A stretch of DNA of 64,000 bases from Gordionus sp. m RMFG-2023 (lineage: Eukaryota > Nematomorpha > Gordioida > Chordodea > Parachordodidae): positions 25,220,508-25,284,507 of the forward strand of contig NC_088776.1 of the NCBI RefSeq assembly GCF_954871325.1, given 5' to 3'. Position 1 is the stretch's first letter, and each line of letters opens with the position of its first letter. The notes below the pieces were generated by a model. It ran no database searches and was not told the DNA's origin. It saw only the letters and a list, made by a program, of their open reading frames with translations. The translations under genes and the position numbers were made by a program. This document shows, in pieces, positions 24,001 through 35,859 of this stretch.

Positions 24001-24414
24001 AAATGGTATGATTTAAAAAATCCGGAGTGGACCGTGCTTAGAAAATTATAAAAAATCTGGGCAGGACTTTTTAAAAATTAAACTTGTATCAATTAATCAG
24101 CTGAAAAATCATATTAATGAGCGTTTAATATTCATTTGCTGCTCATATTTTTAATTTCCATTTAAAACAATTTTAACAGCCAAAATAATTCAAGAATTTT
24201 AAAAATTCGGTGTAGGTCTGAAAAACTATCAAAAATAAAAATCTATGCTGGACGAAAAATCTCAGACTTGTCTTAAAAATAAAAATTTCGGAAGCGTGGC
24301 TTGATAATAATATTTTTTCAAACCCCGGGCATAAAATTTTAACTTCTACCTATCTCTGTTCTAGGTCCCTTGGTCTAGGATTTGGGCGGAGATCAAAAAC
24401 TTACTCTTAAAGAT

Positions 24415-24621
24415 AGTGTTGTTAAATGGCTCGATTTTTAAAAACGGCTAACTCAATATTTTATCTAAAAGAAAATAACGTAAGCCTGAAAATTTTGCTC
24501 ATAGATGGCACAAAGGTTCATTATTAGCGAAATCTCAAGGCTCTGACAATATTTTTCTGGCTAAAATATTGAGTTAGCCGTTTTAAAAATATGCTCAAAT
24601 AGAGCCATTTAACAACATACT
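24415..24621. mobile_element. Palindromic MITE (AGTGTTGTTAAATGGC ends)
   Basis: Terminal inverted repeats of about 55 bp: AGTGTTGTTAAATGGCTC, then AAACGGCTAACTCAATATTT on the left, and their inverse (AAATATTGAGTTAGCCGTTT, then GAGCCATTTAACAACATACT) on the right. The core is about 90 bp. It has no coding capacity. It is related in reverse to 22620-22784. It interrupts the degenerate tandem repeat region. Confidence 0.75.
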
Positions 24622-25486
24622 TAAAGATATCTCGATAAGGGTATTAAATGAAAGCTAAAATACTCATTCCATGAAGTAACGGAATCTCACTAGCTGGGAT
24701 TATAAATGTTTTGATCATTTCGCGCCTATCTTTAGCGCCAATTCTGTAGTTAGAGCGGTATTCAGAAATATTAATAAATCAATAACACACCTAATATCAC
24801 ATCCTATTGCTTCTGACACAATTTTTGGATCTAGAGCCTAAGATTTTTCCCAAACACTATGAAATTGTGCTAAATAAATCTCAGGAGACGGAAGGAAGGT
24901 TTTTTAACATCCGACAACGGATATCAATTGAGGTATGAAGGTCACTTTATATCATTTGGCTATGGGGTCAAATATAAGCACCCCCTAGCATTTTATATTA
25001 AAATTTATTAATAATTTTTATAATAAATTCTTATTTTTAAATAAAACACTTGTATCCTTAAAAAATAAAACTAGGAATAAACAAAAATTATTATAAATTT
25101 ATACCGATAATAAAAATGTTACCAAAATATATTATAACGCGAAATAATATTTATTCAAATGATAAATAAAATATAAAAAAGCATTTTATAAATATGCAAA
25201 TTTAAAGAGTTATTATATGCATTCAAATTATAAAACAATATCTATGAATAAAATTAAATGAAATAGCAAAAAATGAATCATTAAATTTTGGAAAATTCAA
25301 ATTCTTCTAAGCTAATTTTTTAAAGACAAAATATTATTATAAAATGATCTTTCCTACTAAAATTCATATTACAAGATAAACACCACAGCTCCTTGTAAGC
25401 TAGAATATTTGTGAAAATTAGTACGATTTACACTAAGGCATAAAATATAAAAGGCTTTTTTTATTTTCATTTGATAGTTTAGTTTA

Positions 25487-26214
25487 AGAGTTTGGAACCT
25501 GTACATGTTTCTGATTCCGCATCTGAACATTTTTAAAGTTGGATTTGGTTATAATAGGGTTCAAGGTTTTTAATTCAAAACTCAGTTAATTAACAAAGAA
25601 TATTTTCAAAAATTTAAACAATACACTTTCATTTTAAATTATATGCATAAAAATATGTTTCACTTTTGTTAGACCCAATATCTGGAAATTTTAAAATGGG
25701 TCTATGTACGAAGTCTGCAATGGGCGGTTTTTTTAGCTCTCCTGCCCATACTTTAGGGGGTGTTGTCGGGTTTTCTAAAATATTTTCAACATTGAGCGGG
25801 TTAAATAAAATTAAAATAATGGGCGAGTGAATTTTTAATATTTTTCAGGCAAAATGAACAGAATATACTTCAATTAATTAAAAATAACAGTTTTATTTCA
25901 TAATATTGCATATTATATAATGTTTAATTTAAAATACATTAAAATAAATATATAAAGAACAAACCAACCATTGAAATATTTAAACATAAGGCGGGCTGGT
26001 TAAACAAATTTTATAGATAAATGGGCAAGGGGGGGGGGTTAATTTTTTAAAAAAATTACTGGGTGGGTGGGAGGATAAGAAATTCAAATGAGTGAGCGGA
26101 CTCTTTGTCTAAAACTTGCCCACTGCAGACCTCTAGTCTATGCTACTATAAATTTTAAAAGAGAGGTTCCAGATTCTGATTCTCAGATTTGTCTAGGTTA
26201 AGGTCCCAAACTCT
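25487..26214. mobile_element. TIR element (AGAGTTTGGAACCT ends) split by a younger hAT MITE
   Basis: The left end AGAGTTTGGAACCT (25487) and the inverted right end (AGGTCCCAAACTCT, ending 26214) match. The next ~50 bp of both arms are also similar (TCTGATTCxGxATCTG). The element is interrupted by 25708-26135. No target duplication is clear. No coding capacity is seen. Related GGTTCTG-type sequence occurs near 15515-15760. Confidence 0.6.
25708..26135. mobile_element. hAT MITE of the TAGAGGTCTGCA family, nested
   Basis: The right end GCAGACCTCTA (ending 26135) is the same as that of the autonomous-size relic at 27184-30038. The left end is ACGAAGTCTGCA with a few changes. GTCTATGT (25700-25707) and GTCTATGC (26136-26143) form a 7-of-8 target duplication. 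The subterminal regions are G-rich (GGGCGG, GGGTGGGTGGG and a long G run at 26029-26038). It has no ORF and was presumably moved by the transposase of its larger relative. Confidence 0.75.
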
Positions 26215-27183
26215 AATTATTTTTAACTGAAACTGCATTATGTAGAAATAGAAAATAATCAGTATAATAAAAAATATTTAGCAATTATTTAAAAAAGATT
26301 TTAAAGTTGACAGCACAGGCATTAATATATGATCAAGAACATTTATGAATTGAATATAAAAATAACTTGAATTTAGAATGAATGGAAAAATTTTAAAATA
26401 ACTAAATTTCAATATATTAAATATCAGTATCACATAGTTTAAAAAATAAAAATACTTTAAAAATATAATATATACAACTATATTAACATTTAAAAAAACT
26501 CATTCTATAAAAATGAATGTGGGACTACAAGTTCCCAAAAACATGAATAATTGTATTTTAAAATTTTAATTTAGCATTCATTTGTTAAAAGTTGGAAATT
26601 CATGAATCATATGAATAAAATATTAAATACTGTCAATTAATTATATTTATTCTATTGAATATATCTAATAGATTTTTAAATAATTTTTTATTGGATTAAA
26701 TCAAGATTCTACATTTAAGAGTTAATAAATATTTTTTTAAAATTGTTTAAAACTTTTAGAATCCTGTACAAAAACAGTGAAATAATCATTACGGTACATT
26801 TCTAATTTAAAATATTAAATTCCACAATGGCAATTAATGGAGGATTGTTATTAAAATTATTTTTTCATACCATGATTTAAATTTTAAAATATATCAGCTC
26901 TCAGATATATCGTTTTAACAACATTGGCTTATGATTTAATTTTTTCAATATCAAGTTGCAGGGTAATAATATTTATAAATTAGATAGAGTATGATGAAGC
27001 AAAAACCATTCAATGATATGAGTCAATTATCTAAAAGTGATGAAAAGATGGTTTATTTGTAATAATCTTCAATTGATGCAATGTAAATATTAGAACAATT
27101 TGGGCCTAAGGGCAGGCTTACAAATCTTAAAATCATAAACTTTCATATCATCTCAAAATTGTTTTGAAATTTTTAGTCATTAT

Positions 27184-30038
27184 TAGAGGTCTGCAAAGGG
27201 TGGGTTTTGGGTCTGCCCACCCATCTAAGTGGGTGGGCTAAAAAAAATTCAAGAATGGGAAGGTGTTAGGTGGGTTAAAAAAATTTTAAACTATGGATGG
27301 AGTGGGTGGGTTAAAAATATTTTAAATTCTTGTTATTTAAAATTATTAAACATTAATAAAAAATTGTTCTTATTAACTTCTTTGGATGTTAAAAATTAAA
27401 ATGTCCTTTTTAGGAATGAAAATTAAAATTTCCTTTTTTTGGCGAATAATGAATATTTCTGCATTGTATTGTTTTATTTGAGTAATAATTGTTTATCTTT
27501 ATATTTGCTCTTTTCATTTTTATTTTTTATAACATTTTTAACAAAAAAATATTTTTTAATTTAATTTTTATTTTTAAATTATATTATATTATAAATAAAG
27601 AATATATATCTAAAAAATAAAAATAATTTTTACAAGTTAACAAAAATGATTCTGATAATAATAAACTCAAATCTTAAATGTAGAAACAATTTAAAATCAT
27701 TTTTAATGAAAATGACAAAAAGCTAGAAGATTCACTGTAATGATTGCAAATTTGTCTATAATATAATAACAAAATTGGCACATCTCCTTCTTCGACATCA
27801 ATGTTCATCTGCAAATTATGAAGATTTGATTGATAATAAAAAAAATAACCGGATATTTCAAAAAAGACAAATTTCGATTAAACAAAATGATAAAATCAGA
27901 TCTAATTGCCAATTTTGTAGAATATTGTGCTATAGACATTAAGATTTTAATCTTTATTAAATTATTCTTTTATCTTTTTATCTTTAAAAAAAATTGACAA
28001 CTAAGGGGCTACATATGGAAAATTGGGAAAAAATTATTCCATGCCCCACAACAGTTAGCAGGCATGTAGCCAAAGTTACTGAGGATCTTAAGGAAATATT
28101 TCCTAAAATTGGATAAATGATAAAAAAATTTCATTTTCTCATGTCCTACTGATATGTGGTGTGAGGAATTTACTAAAACTGATTACATATCTCTATCAAT
28201 CCATTATACAAAATTGGAAATTAGAAAAAAAAATTCTTTTTATTTCACAATTTAAAGAATTATTTTAAAAAATATTAAACCTTGGTGTTTCCCAGGAATA
28301 TTTTTCCAAGCTCATCATTGTAAAGAATCAAGGAGCAAATATTTATAAAAGTGCTGGAAGGGTAAATTTTTTTATTAATCTTATAAAATTTATCTTTTAG
28401 GTAGATATTATAATAATTTTTGAGAGATTCTGTATACATCTAAATAAAAAATATTCATATTTTAAGAACTATATATTTTTGTATTTTTTCAAATATTAGA
28501 TTTAATAGACTAAACTGTTCAGCTGTTGAACAAAATACTTCGCAATGCATTCCAGCCAACTTTTATTTTGGAAAATGCTCCTGAGATTAATAATATTTTG
28601 ACAACTGCTAAATTGTTGACCACTTATGTCAAACAAAGTGGCAAAGTAAAATATCTGAGCAAAACCTTACAATATATTGATATAAAATGTAATAGAAAGC
28701 AATATAATATATGAGATTTTTTTGTTTTTACAATCTCGTGATATGATTGAAAAAATGGGATCTATGGGAAAGGAAGGTTTAAAAATATTGAGATTATTTG
28801 GAGCCATATAAAGATGCAACTAATGCTCTTGAGGGTGACTGCAGGCCTAACAAAATGTTCTTATATGGTATGAAATTTATATTTTGGGAATTATGCACAT
28901 TTTTTCTTTATTTATAAAAAAAGTAGGTATAATATTCTTCTACATGAGCATAATCAAATAAATAAGGATATAATGGTGATAAAAACATACTGCGAAAAAG
29001 AAATAGATTTAATAAAGAAAAGAGCTAAAAATTTTATAATTATAAAATTTGAAATCCATATGCTCCATAAAATTTCAACATTTTTAATAGCAAAGTTCTG
29101 ACAAAATGAGGATGTTGATAGAAATTAATGAAGTAAAAATACATGTTGGATTTGATTTGCATAGAAGAATATAACATCAATGTGGATGAAAATCTGATGT
29201 TTCCCATTTTCCCAAAAGCAAAGAGAATTCAATTAAAGGGTATTAATAAATTATAAAATTCACTTAGTTACTTATTAAATGTAAAACGTCATATTAAACC
29301 ACAATAGATGGGAGGATAAGGTTTTACACAAGAGAGTACCATACCTAATGGCATAACAAAATATTTAAATCTTAATGTAACCAGTTTTAATATGTAAAAT
29401 TTAGCAAAATTTTAAGCTGCACATTACAATTAATTTAAAATTTATTTTAAAAGATCTCACTTGAGGAAGAGATTATACTTCAAATGGTTATCAGACTTTG
29501 GTGGAAATGACAAGAAAAAGATTTGCCAATACTATCAAGATTAGTAAAAAAAATATTGGTAATTCCTGCAAGTGCTTCTTCTGAACAAGGATAGCATTGC
29601 TGGAAGAGTTGATTCATTATTCTTTTTGCATTATAATTACATATAATATCAATTATATATTTTTTTATTAATATTTTATTTGATCAAATAAATTACCCAT
29701 AATTTGAATATTTTCTTATGCTTAATATAGTAATTTTCTAAATTATAAAACTTTTTATAGAAGTGTAATGCTGAAACTGAATTATTTTTTTTATTAGATG
29801 GTTAAAAAATTGAAAATGGCTAAAATTTTATGTGGGCTTGGGTTAAATTTTTTTTATAAATAATGGGTAGGCAGGTAAATTTTTTTAGACTGGTGGGTAA
29901 ATAATTATAGAATAATGGATGGGTGGGTTGGTAGGTATATTTTTTTGAAAACTATGGGCAGGCTGGGTGAGTTAAATTTTTTTAAAACATGGGGTGGGCA
30001 GGCTTATGGGCTAAAAACCCACCCAATACAGACCTCTA
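27184..30038 (+). mobile_element. Full-length hAT relic with perfect target duplication
   Basis: TAGAGGTCTGCA (27184) and its inverse (ACAGACCTCTA, ending 30038) are flanked by perfect GTCATTAT duplications (27176-27183 and 30039-30046). Both ends carry arrays of GGGTGGG or GGTGGGT. The plus strand encodes a decayed hAT transposase: a BED-type zinc-finger remnant (DCKFVYN, then KLAHLLLRHQCSS, about 27745-27835), a SPTDMWCDEFT-like stretch near 28140, KLLTTYVKQSGKVKYLSKTL near 28605-28665, YKDATNALEGD near 28806, and PILSRLVKKILVIPASASSE near 29527-29588, the dimerisation end. There are many stops and frame changes. The clean target duplication suggests a moderately recent insertion relative to the other copies. 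Confidence 0.9.
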
Positions 30039-30046
30039 GTCATTAT

Positions 30047-30862
30047 AATTTCTTCCTTGTTTATCTTATTAATTCCTTCATTTTATTTATAAACATTAAT
30101 GGTACATCAGATTGTAATGATAAATCTATTATTATATTTCCTGTAGGTTTGGGTTATAATTATTAACAAATTAAATTTTTAAGTTTTTTTTATTTTTTTG
30201 TTGATAAAATATTTTATGTTCATTAAATAGCTATAATTTAAAATGGATTATAATCATTTAGGAAGAAAGATAATTTGCAATATATGAAACCCTTTTATAT
30301 TTCTTCATATATATTTTATAAGTAAATTACATTATTTAGACATGGACATGGGGGGGGGACCCCATCCAAGCCAATCAAAATCAAGGAAATATAAATCAAC
30401 AAATCATAAAACGAGTTGTGGCCAACCATAATCATCATAGATTTTTAATATAGAAGGTAGAATAAATTTTAAATTTTTTTTAGGCTAATTCCAAAATATT
30501 AAAATATGATTCACAAACTTTTGAAATTTTATAGAAAGAAAAATAGCTTTTTTAAATATAAAAATAAAAACATGTCCAAAATATAATCTAGAAAATTAGC
30601 ATATAATTTCATTAAAATTTTAAAACTTCCAAAAGTTTTATTCAAATTTTTTAAGAAAGATTTTGGACTTGGTCTAATTAATTTTTGAGGGTTTTGGTCA
30701 TTGTTATAGGTATTAATTAAAAGTAACAGTCAATACTAACTGATAAAGTGTGAACCAGTCAATATCTAGTATCAATATTGATTCATCTGTCTTATAAAGA
30801 AGCAAATATATAAATGTATATTGTAGTAATTTTAAATTTGTAATTGCCTTAAATATTCATTT
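30047..30862. other. A+T-rich spacer
   Basis: No gene is seen. A G run followed by CCCC at about 30350-30362 is the only GC-rich feature. The rest is A+T-rich with ATTTTAAAA-type repeats. Confidence 0.4.
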
Positions 30863-31240
30863 TTAAATGTATAGATTAATTATATTTTTAATTGTAGTTG
30901 CTGATTTATTTTTAGAAAAAAAAGTGCAAAATATGATTAGATATTTTTCATTACTATAAAATAAAAATATAGATTTACGCTTTCTGGTCTTGACACTTTT
31001 CTTCGATGTAATTATTAGTTTCTTGGGATAGAATTTGAGATATATTACTTTCTTGTGAATAATTGAACATTTCTTTTTAAAAATTGGTGGTAAAATAGAA
31101 TATATCGAATCTTCCATAAAAATGATGTGCAATCTGCCATTTTTGACGTTACTTATAAGATTGATAAAGTCGATAGGACGAATAACTTCATTCATATGTA
31201 TTTTGAGAGTTGAAAAATATTTTAGAATGATTAATAACAT
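30863..31240 (-). CDS. Hypothetical ORF, 125 codons
   Basis: This is among the longest uninterrupted frames in the window, and long for sequence this A+T-rich. It is basic and leucine/isoleucine-rich: residues about 12-40 read IHMNEVIRPIDFINLISN and residues about 60-85 are lysine-rich (KKVIYLKFYPKKLIITSKKS). No signal peptide or known motif is seen. It starts at a plain ATG without obvious context and could be an exon or an accident. I would not assign a function. Confidence 0.25.
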   Translation of the reverse strand: MLLIILKYFSTLKIHMNEVIRPIDFINLISNVKNGRLHIIFMEDSIYSILPPIFKKKCSIIHKKVIYLKFYPKKLIITSKKSVKTRKRKSIFLFYSNEKYLIIFCTFFSKNKSATTIKNIINLYI

Positions 31241-31339
31241 ACAGTTTTTAAAAAATGTTTTTTAAATGTTATTTCATCGCTTTATATAAATATAATATAA
31301 TTTATAGCTGCTGTATAAAAGTTAGTATTTAATTTTAAA

Positions 31340-31533
31340 CATGTATATCCTTCTTCTTCTTCTTCTTCTTCTTCTTCTTCTTCTTCTCCTTCTCCTCCTC
31401 TTCTCCTCCTTCTCCTCCTTCTCCATCTTCTCCTCCTTCTCCTCCTTCTCCTCCTTCTCCTCCTTCTCCTCCTTCTCCTCCTTCTCCTCCTTCGCCTCCT
31501 TCTCCTTCTCCTTCTCCTTCTCCTTTTTCTAGC
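31340..31533 (+). repeat. Polypyrimidine microsatellite, CTT then CTCCTT units
   Basis: A pure CTT run grades into CTCCTT and CTTCTC hexamers over about 190 bp with only rare interruptions. The plus strand is nearly all C and T. The Leu/Ser/Phe-repeat frame through it is an artefact. Such mirror-symmetric tracts can form triplex DNA, which is inference here. Confidence 0.95.
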
Positions 31534-31659
31534 TAAAGGTTTACCTTAAAACACAAAACAAATCCATATTGTTCTTAATATACAGTGATAAAAACTGTTT
31601 CTATCTCTATGTTTGTTGATACCCCTATTATATATTCAATTATTTCAAATTAATTTTAT

Positions 31660-34070
31660 CGATTTCCTGTAATAGTACTAGGAGTAATAGAAATAATTAA
31701 TCAGTCACTTTATGCATCCCCATAGTAATTGTTCAAAAGAAAGATAAAACATTACGAATTTGCGGGAATTTTAAAAGAACTATAAATCAAAATATTAACA
31801 TTGATTCATACCCAATACCAAAAATCCAAGATTTATTAGCTAGTTTGAGAAAAGAGATGAATTTTCAATATATGACCTCTCAGATGCCTATTTTCAAATA
31901 AAAGTGGGAGTAGAGTCACAAAAATATCTTGTGATTAATATGCATAAAAATTTAAATATACAACACTATCATTTGGTATGCCGTCTTCTTTATTTCAAAG
32001 GGTCATCGAGAATTTATTAAAAGATTTTGAAGAAGTAGCTTGTTATTTAGATATTAAAATAACCATAAAAAATAGAAAGAAACACGAAACAAATTTTTAA
32101 AAAGATACTAAAATGTCTAGACAAAAATGATATCAAGCTAAAGATATAAAAATGTAAATTTTTCAAACAAAAGGTCGATTAATTAGAACACAATATATCA
32201 AGCTGAGGTAATAAAAGAAGCACCAGAACCAACAAATTTAAAACAATTACAGTCAATTCTAGGGTCAGTAACATACTATTCAAAATTTATTTCAAATTTT
32301 GTAGACAAAGCCAAGTCATTATACAAATTATTAGAAAAGGCAGTAGTTTGGAGATGGGCAAATGAATGCAAAGACGCGTATGAAAAAATAAAGCAAGAAA
32401 TAAGTAGTACTCTAGTATTAAAACATAATGATTCGAAATTAACCATTATACTAGCTATAGATCCGTCAGCCATAGGAATTGAGGCAGTAATGTCACATAT
32501 AGAAGGGGGTAAGGAGATAGGTTAAAAAATTCAAAGAATTTATTTATGTAAAAAATTCACATTACAAACAGACCACAGGCCATTAATGAGTTTATTTCAT
32601 ATAAGAAAAGATATACCAACAACAACCACTGCCAGAATACAAAGATAGCCTTTATTATTAGCAGGTTACCAATATAAAATGGAATTCAAAAGTCATCGAC
32701 AAATAGCCAATGTTGACATGCTATCTCGATTATCTCTACAGGGAACCACAATATCAAAATAAAAAACACTAGTTCAGATACAGTTGGGAGAACAAACACT
32801 TTTGAATGCAAACGAAATTGAAAGAAAAACAATGTAAGATAATGTACTCTTTAAAGTATAAAGATATACAAAAGACGGATGGCCAATAAACTATGATATA
32901 TGCTTAAAGGAGTATAGTCAAAGAAGAGATGAAATTACAACACAGAGAGATTGTTTACTGTTGAGAACTAAAATGAAATACAACAATACCGAAACAACGT
33001 GTTGGACATGATACATCAAGGGCATATCGTAATGGTAAAAATGAAGATGAGAGCCCGAAAATATGCGTGGTGGCCTAATATAAACCAAGATATAGAAACG
33101 TGGGTAGAAAAATGTAGAGAATGCCAAGAACAACACGATATGCCTCAAAAGACAGAGTTCAAAATTGGCCAAAACCACCAACAGCATGGCACCGAGTACA
33201 TATTGATTATGCTGGACCATTTCAAAATCATTATTGGTTGGTAGTGATAGATGCTAGCAGTCGCTGGCCAGAATTTCCATGACTAGCACTACAACCGAAA
33301 GCACGATAAAAATATATTAAGAAACATCTTTGCCAATTCGGATTTCATAAAATAATTGTTACTGATAACGGGCCATAATTCAATGATTTTTGTGAAAAAC
33401 GGAATACAATTAGTGTCGGAAGTCCATAAATCCTCAGACTAACGGCATTGTGGAACGTTTAGCTCGAAATTTTAAACAGAGCATGAAAAAGAAACGAGGG
33501 GATTTGGAAACCAGTTTAGCTATTTTTCCCTACAATTACTGAAATACACCAGAGGCATAAAATGAATAAAGTCCTGCCAAAATCCTACTAAAAGTTATAC
33601 CTAGAGAATTGTTAGACCAAATATTCAAACGGGGGAACAAAGAAGAGAAGTTAGAATACTATACTCAAAAGTAAATGAATAAGTGTGATCACGCATTTAC
33701 AATAACAAAGAAAAAAATGGGAAAAATTCATTATTAAAAGCTTACTCGGATCACTACGATATGAAGTAAATGTAAAGAGTAAAACGATTATACGTCATAT
33801 TTATTAGTTAAAGAATAGAACCTAAAATATATTAGCTGAGAGTGCGAAGCAGAAAAGAGAAACGAAGTAGAAGAGAAAACCAAAGATATAGTAATCAAAG
33901 AGGATTTTGTAAGCAATAACGATTGAAATGAAACTAAAGGAGAGGGAGAAAGTTGATAAGTCAAGAAGCTGATGGAAGTATTACACAAAAATTAGAAACT
34001 AAAAGTCAAGATCGATATCCGAAAAGAATACGGACGGAACCAATTAGATTGGGGATAAATGTTATGTAAT
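31660..34070 (+). mobile_element. Ty3/gypsy retroelement pol fossil
   Basis: An old, broken copy with more than ten breaks. In order on the plus strand are a reverse-transcriptase region (about 31680-32110), an RNase H region (about 32220-32760), an integrase zinc-binding region (about 32990-33140) and an integrase core plus C-terminus (about 33180-34050). The order RT-RNase H-integrase is diagnostic of Ty3/gypsy rather than Ty1/copia. No gag region and no long terminal repeats were recognised on either side. The polypyrimidine tract lies upstream and the Helitron end at 34128 lies downstream. Confidence 0.85.
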
Positions 34071-34131
34071 AAATTGTTTAATTTATTTTTTTTTCAAAAA
34101 TATTTATTTTTAATATTTTATATTATACTAG

Positions 34132-34155
34132 TAGATAGCCCGTCAAAAATGACGG
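34132..34155 (-). other. Helitron 3' terminal hairpin and spacer
   Basis: A six-base stem CCGTCA/TGACGG (34140-34145 with 34150-34155) is followed on the minus strand by eight bases and then CTAG. This is the transposition-terminator structure known from Helitrons. Confidence 0.85.
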
Positions 34156-34199
34156 AGAATGAGAATTTTATTCATTTTTTTAAGAAAGATGTTACCTTT

Positions 34200-34740
34200 T
34201 ATTTAAGAATCATATCCAATTTATATAATTTTTAAACCCCCCCCCCCTCCCCATTTAGGTCAAGTCCAAGCAATGTCATTGAGTCCAACCCATTAGGAAT
34301 AAGAGTGGAAACTATTATTTGAGTCAAAATCTATTTAAATGAGCTTGTACCCAATACCAAAATTCTTTGTAAATATATTACTGGTTACATAAGACTAACA
34401 TTTAAAAATTTCAAGCCAGGTCCAAGCTCATAATATTTGGAAAAAATTTCCACGCGTTCAAGACCTTATAATTTATAAAAAAATTTCTCAAGCCTAGCTC
34501 AACCCATAATAATTTTGAAAATTTTTTCCTAGCCCGGCCCATAATAATTTGTATAAGATATTCCCAAGTCTAGTGCAAGCAAATATTAATCTTGAGGAAT
34601 ATTTTTCAAGCCCAGTCCATCCCATATTAAGTTACAAAACTATTTCCCAAACCCGGAGATAGTTAAATTTTCTAAATAATTTATCAACACATGAAGGGGA
34701 AATCTCGGATTTACCAATTAGTGGGTTAACTCCTTTTATC
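34200..34740. repeat. Degenerate older copy of the Helitron-borne repeat
   Basis: Loose tandem units rich in CAAGCCCAGxCCATAATAATTT-type sequence, ending with GAAGGGGAAATCTCGGATTTACCAATTAG, which matches the GAAGAGGAAATATCTGATTTACCAATTA block of the younger array at 35860-37380. The 709-bp order is not visible here, so this is probably an ancestral or more decayed segment. Confidence 0.6.
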
Positions 34741-34989
34741 AAAAAATTTGATAAGGGCTATCTATATCTTTTGTTAAGTACAAAAAAATGCTATTTATTT
34801 AAATTACAAAAATGCCATTCAATACTAATGAAACTTATATGCAATTTTTTTTATATTTTTTAAGAAATTTGTTTTTCTTGCCATATAAATTTAGGTAATT
34901 TTTTTAAAAAATGATGAGGAATAATTATTACTCCGTGTGTCTGGTAAAATTAAGAGCAAATCCTTTCAGTCGTCTGCAGAAGAAAAAAT

Positions 34990-35190
34990 TAATGTATAAT
35001 ATCATCCCATTTAGGGTTGTAGGTGAAAGTAATGAATAATGACGAATTACCAAAGCAGTGTACAACACCCATTGCGTCCTGATAAAGCTGAGGCCCTGGG
35101 CTACTGGTAAAAGAAGAACGCAAAATGATATTTCTGCCAAAGTGTCAGTTTTAGTATCCCCCTCTAAAATAGAATCATGAACGACATTGT
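34990..35190 (-). pseudogene. Helitron Rep / helitron-like domain remnant
   Basis: The minus strand reads SILEGDTKTDTLAEI (about 35185-35130), then in another frame GPQLYQDAMGVVHCFG, then LFITFTYNPKWDDI (about 35070-34990). This matches the conserved Helitron block EGDxxxDRVGRRIILPSSF ... GGPRYMxQxYQDAMAIVRxFGxPDLFITFTCNPKWPEI. A frame change separates the parts and a stop follows soon after. The downstream helicase motifs are not found. The orientation agrees with the Helitron termini. Confidence 0.85.
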
Positions 35191-35859
35191 CAACTCAACC
35201 ATAAAACGGTCGTAAGTATTGTTATAAAGGCCATGACAAAACTACCGCATATTTTCCCATTAATAATGTTAATGAAATTGGCCGCACTACATATTCACGT
35301 TTGAACATCTCTCTAAATATTCATGAAAGTTTCTCAGGGAATCGGATAAAGTATTATTTATAATAACTCCTAATGAGGTAAATGATAGTGGAATTAAATG
35401 CTTTTATTTGTTAAAAATTAGGCAGAGGTGGCATAGGGATTGTGGTAGTGGTGATAGAAATATCATTTGGAGGCAACTGGGTGTATAAAATAAACATATA
35501 GATATAAAACATTCGATAAAAAACAAAACAAACCTCCAGAGGAGTTCACAGTGCCTTATTATCTTGGCCACCAGTAACTCTAAAACGGGTAAGGCGGTTG
35601 TTGAATCGCCATTTTATTCTTTGCTTATCTTTAATAAAAGATTCATCATGTTTGGTAGCAATGTGAGGGATTAGGGTTAGCCTAGACAAATAAAGAAATC
35701 AGGCAAAAATATAAATATACTATTGTTGAAATTAAACAAACATTAAAATATTGTAAAACCGGTAGAAGGGTCAATATTAGATGCATATTTCTAATAAGTT
35801 GGAGGGCTATCATCAAATAAAATTTTTGGGGGGACTAATCAAGTCTATTATGATATTCT

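Noticed and set aside
31341-31532. A 63-codon leucine/serine/phenylalanine-repeat protein
   Set aside because: It is simply a translation of the CTT/CTCCTT microsatellite.
32276-33220. Minus-strand ORFs of 65-100 codons
   Set aside because: They are shadows of the Ty3/gypsy pol fossil on the plus strand.
35100-35250. Plus-strand Helitron-like peptide (KYCYKGHD) near the Rep remnant
   Set aside because: The genuine Rep match is on the minus strand, agrees with the element's termini and extends over a longer conserved block; the plus-strand resemblance is chance.
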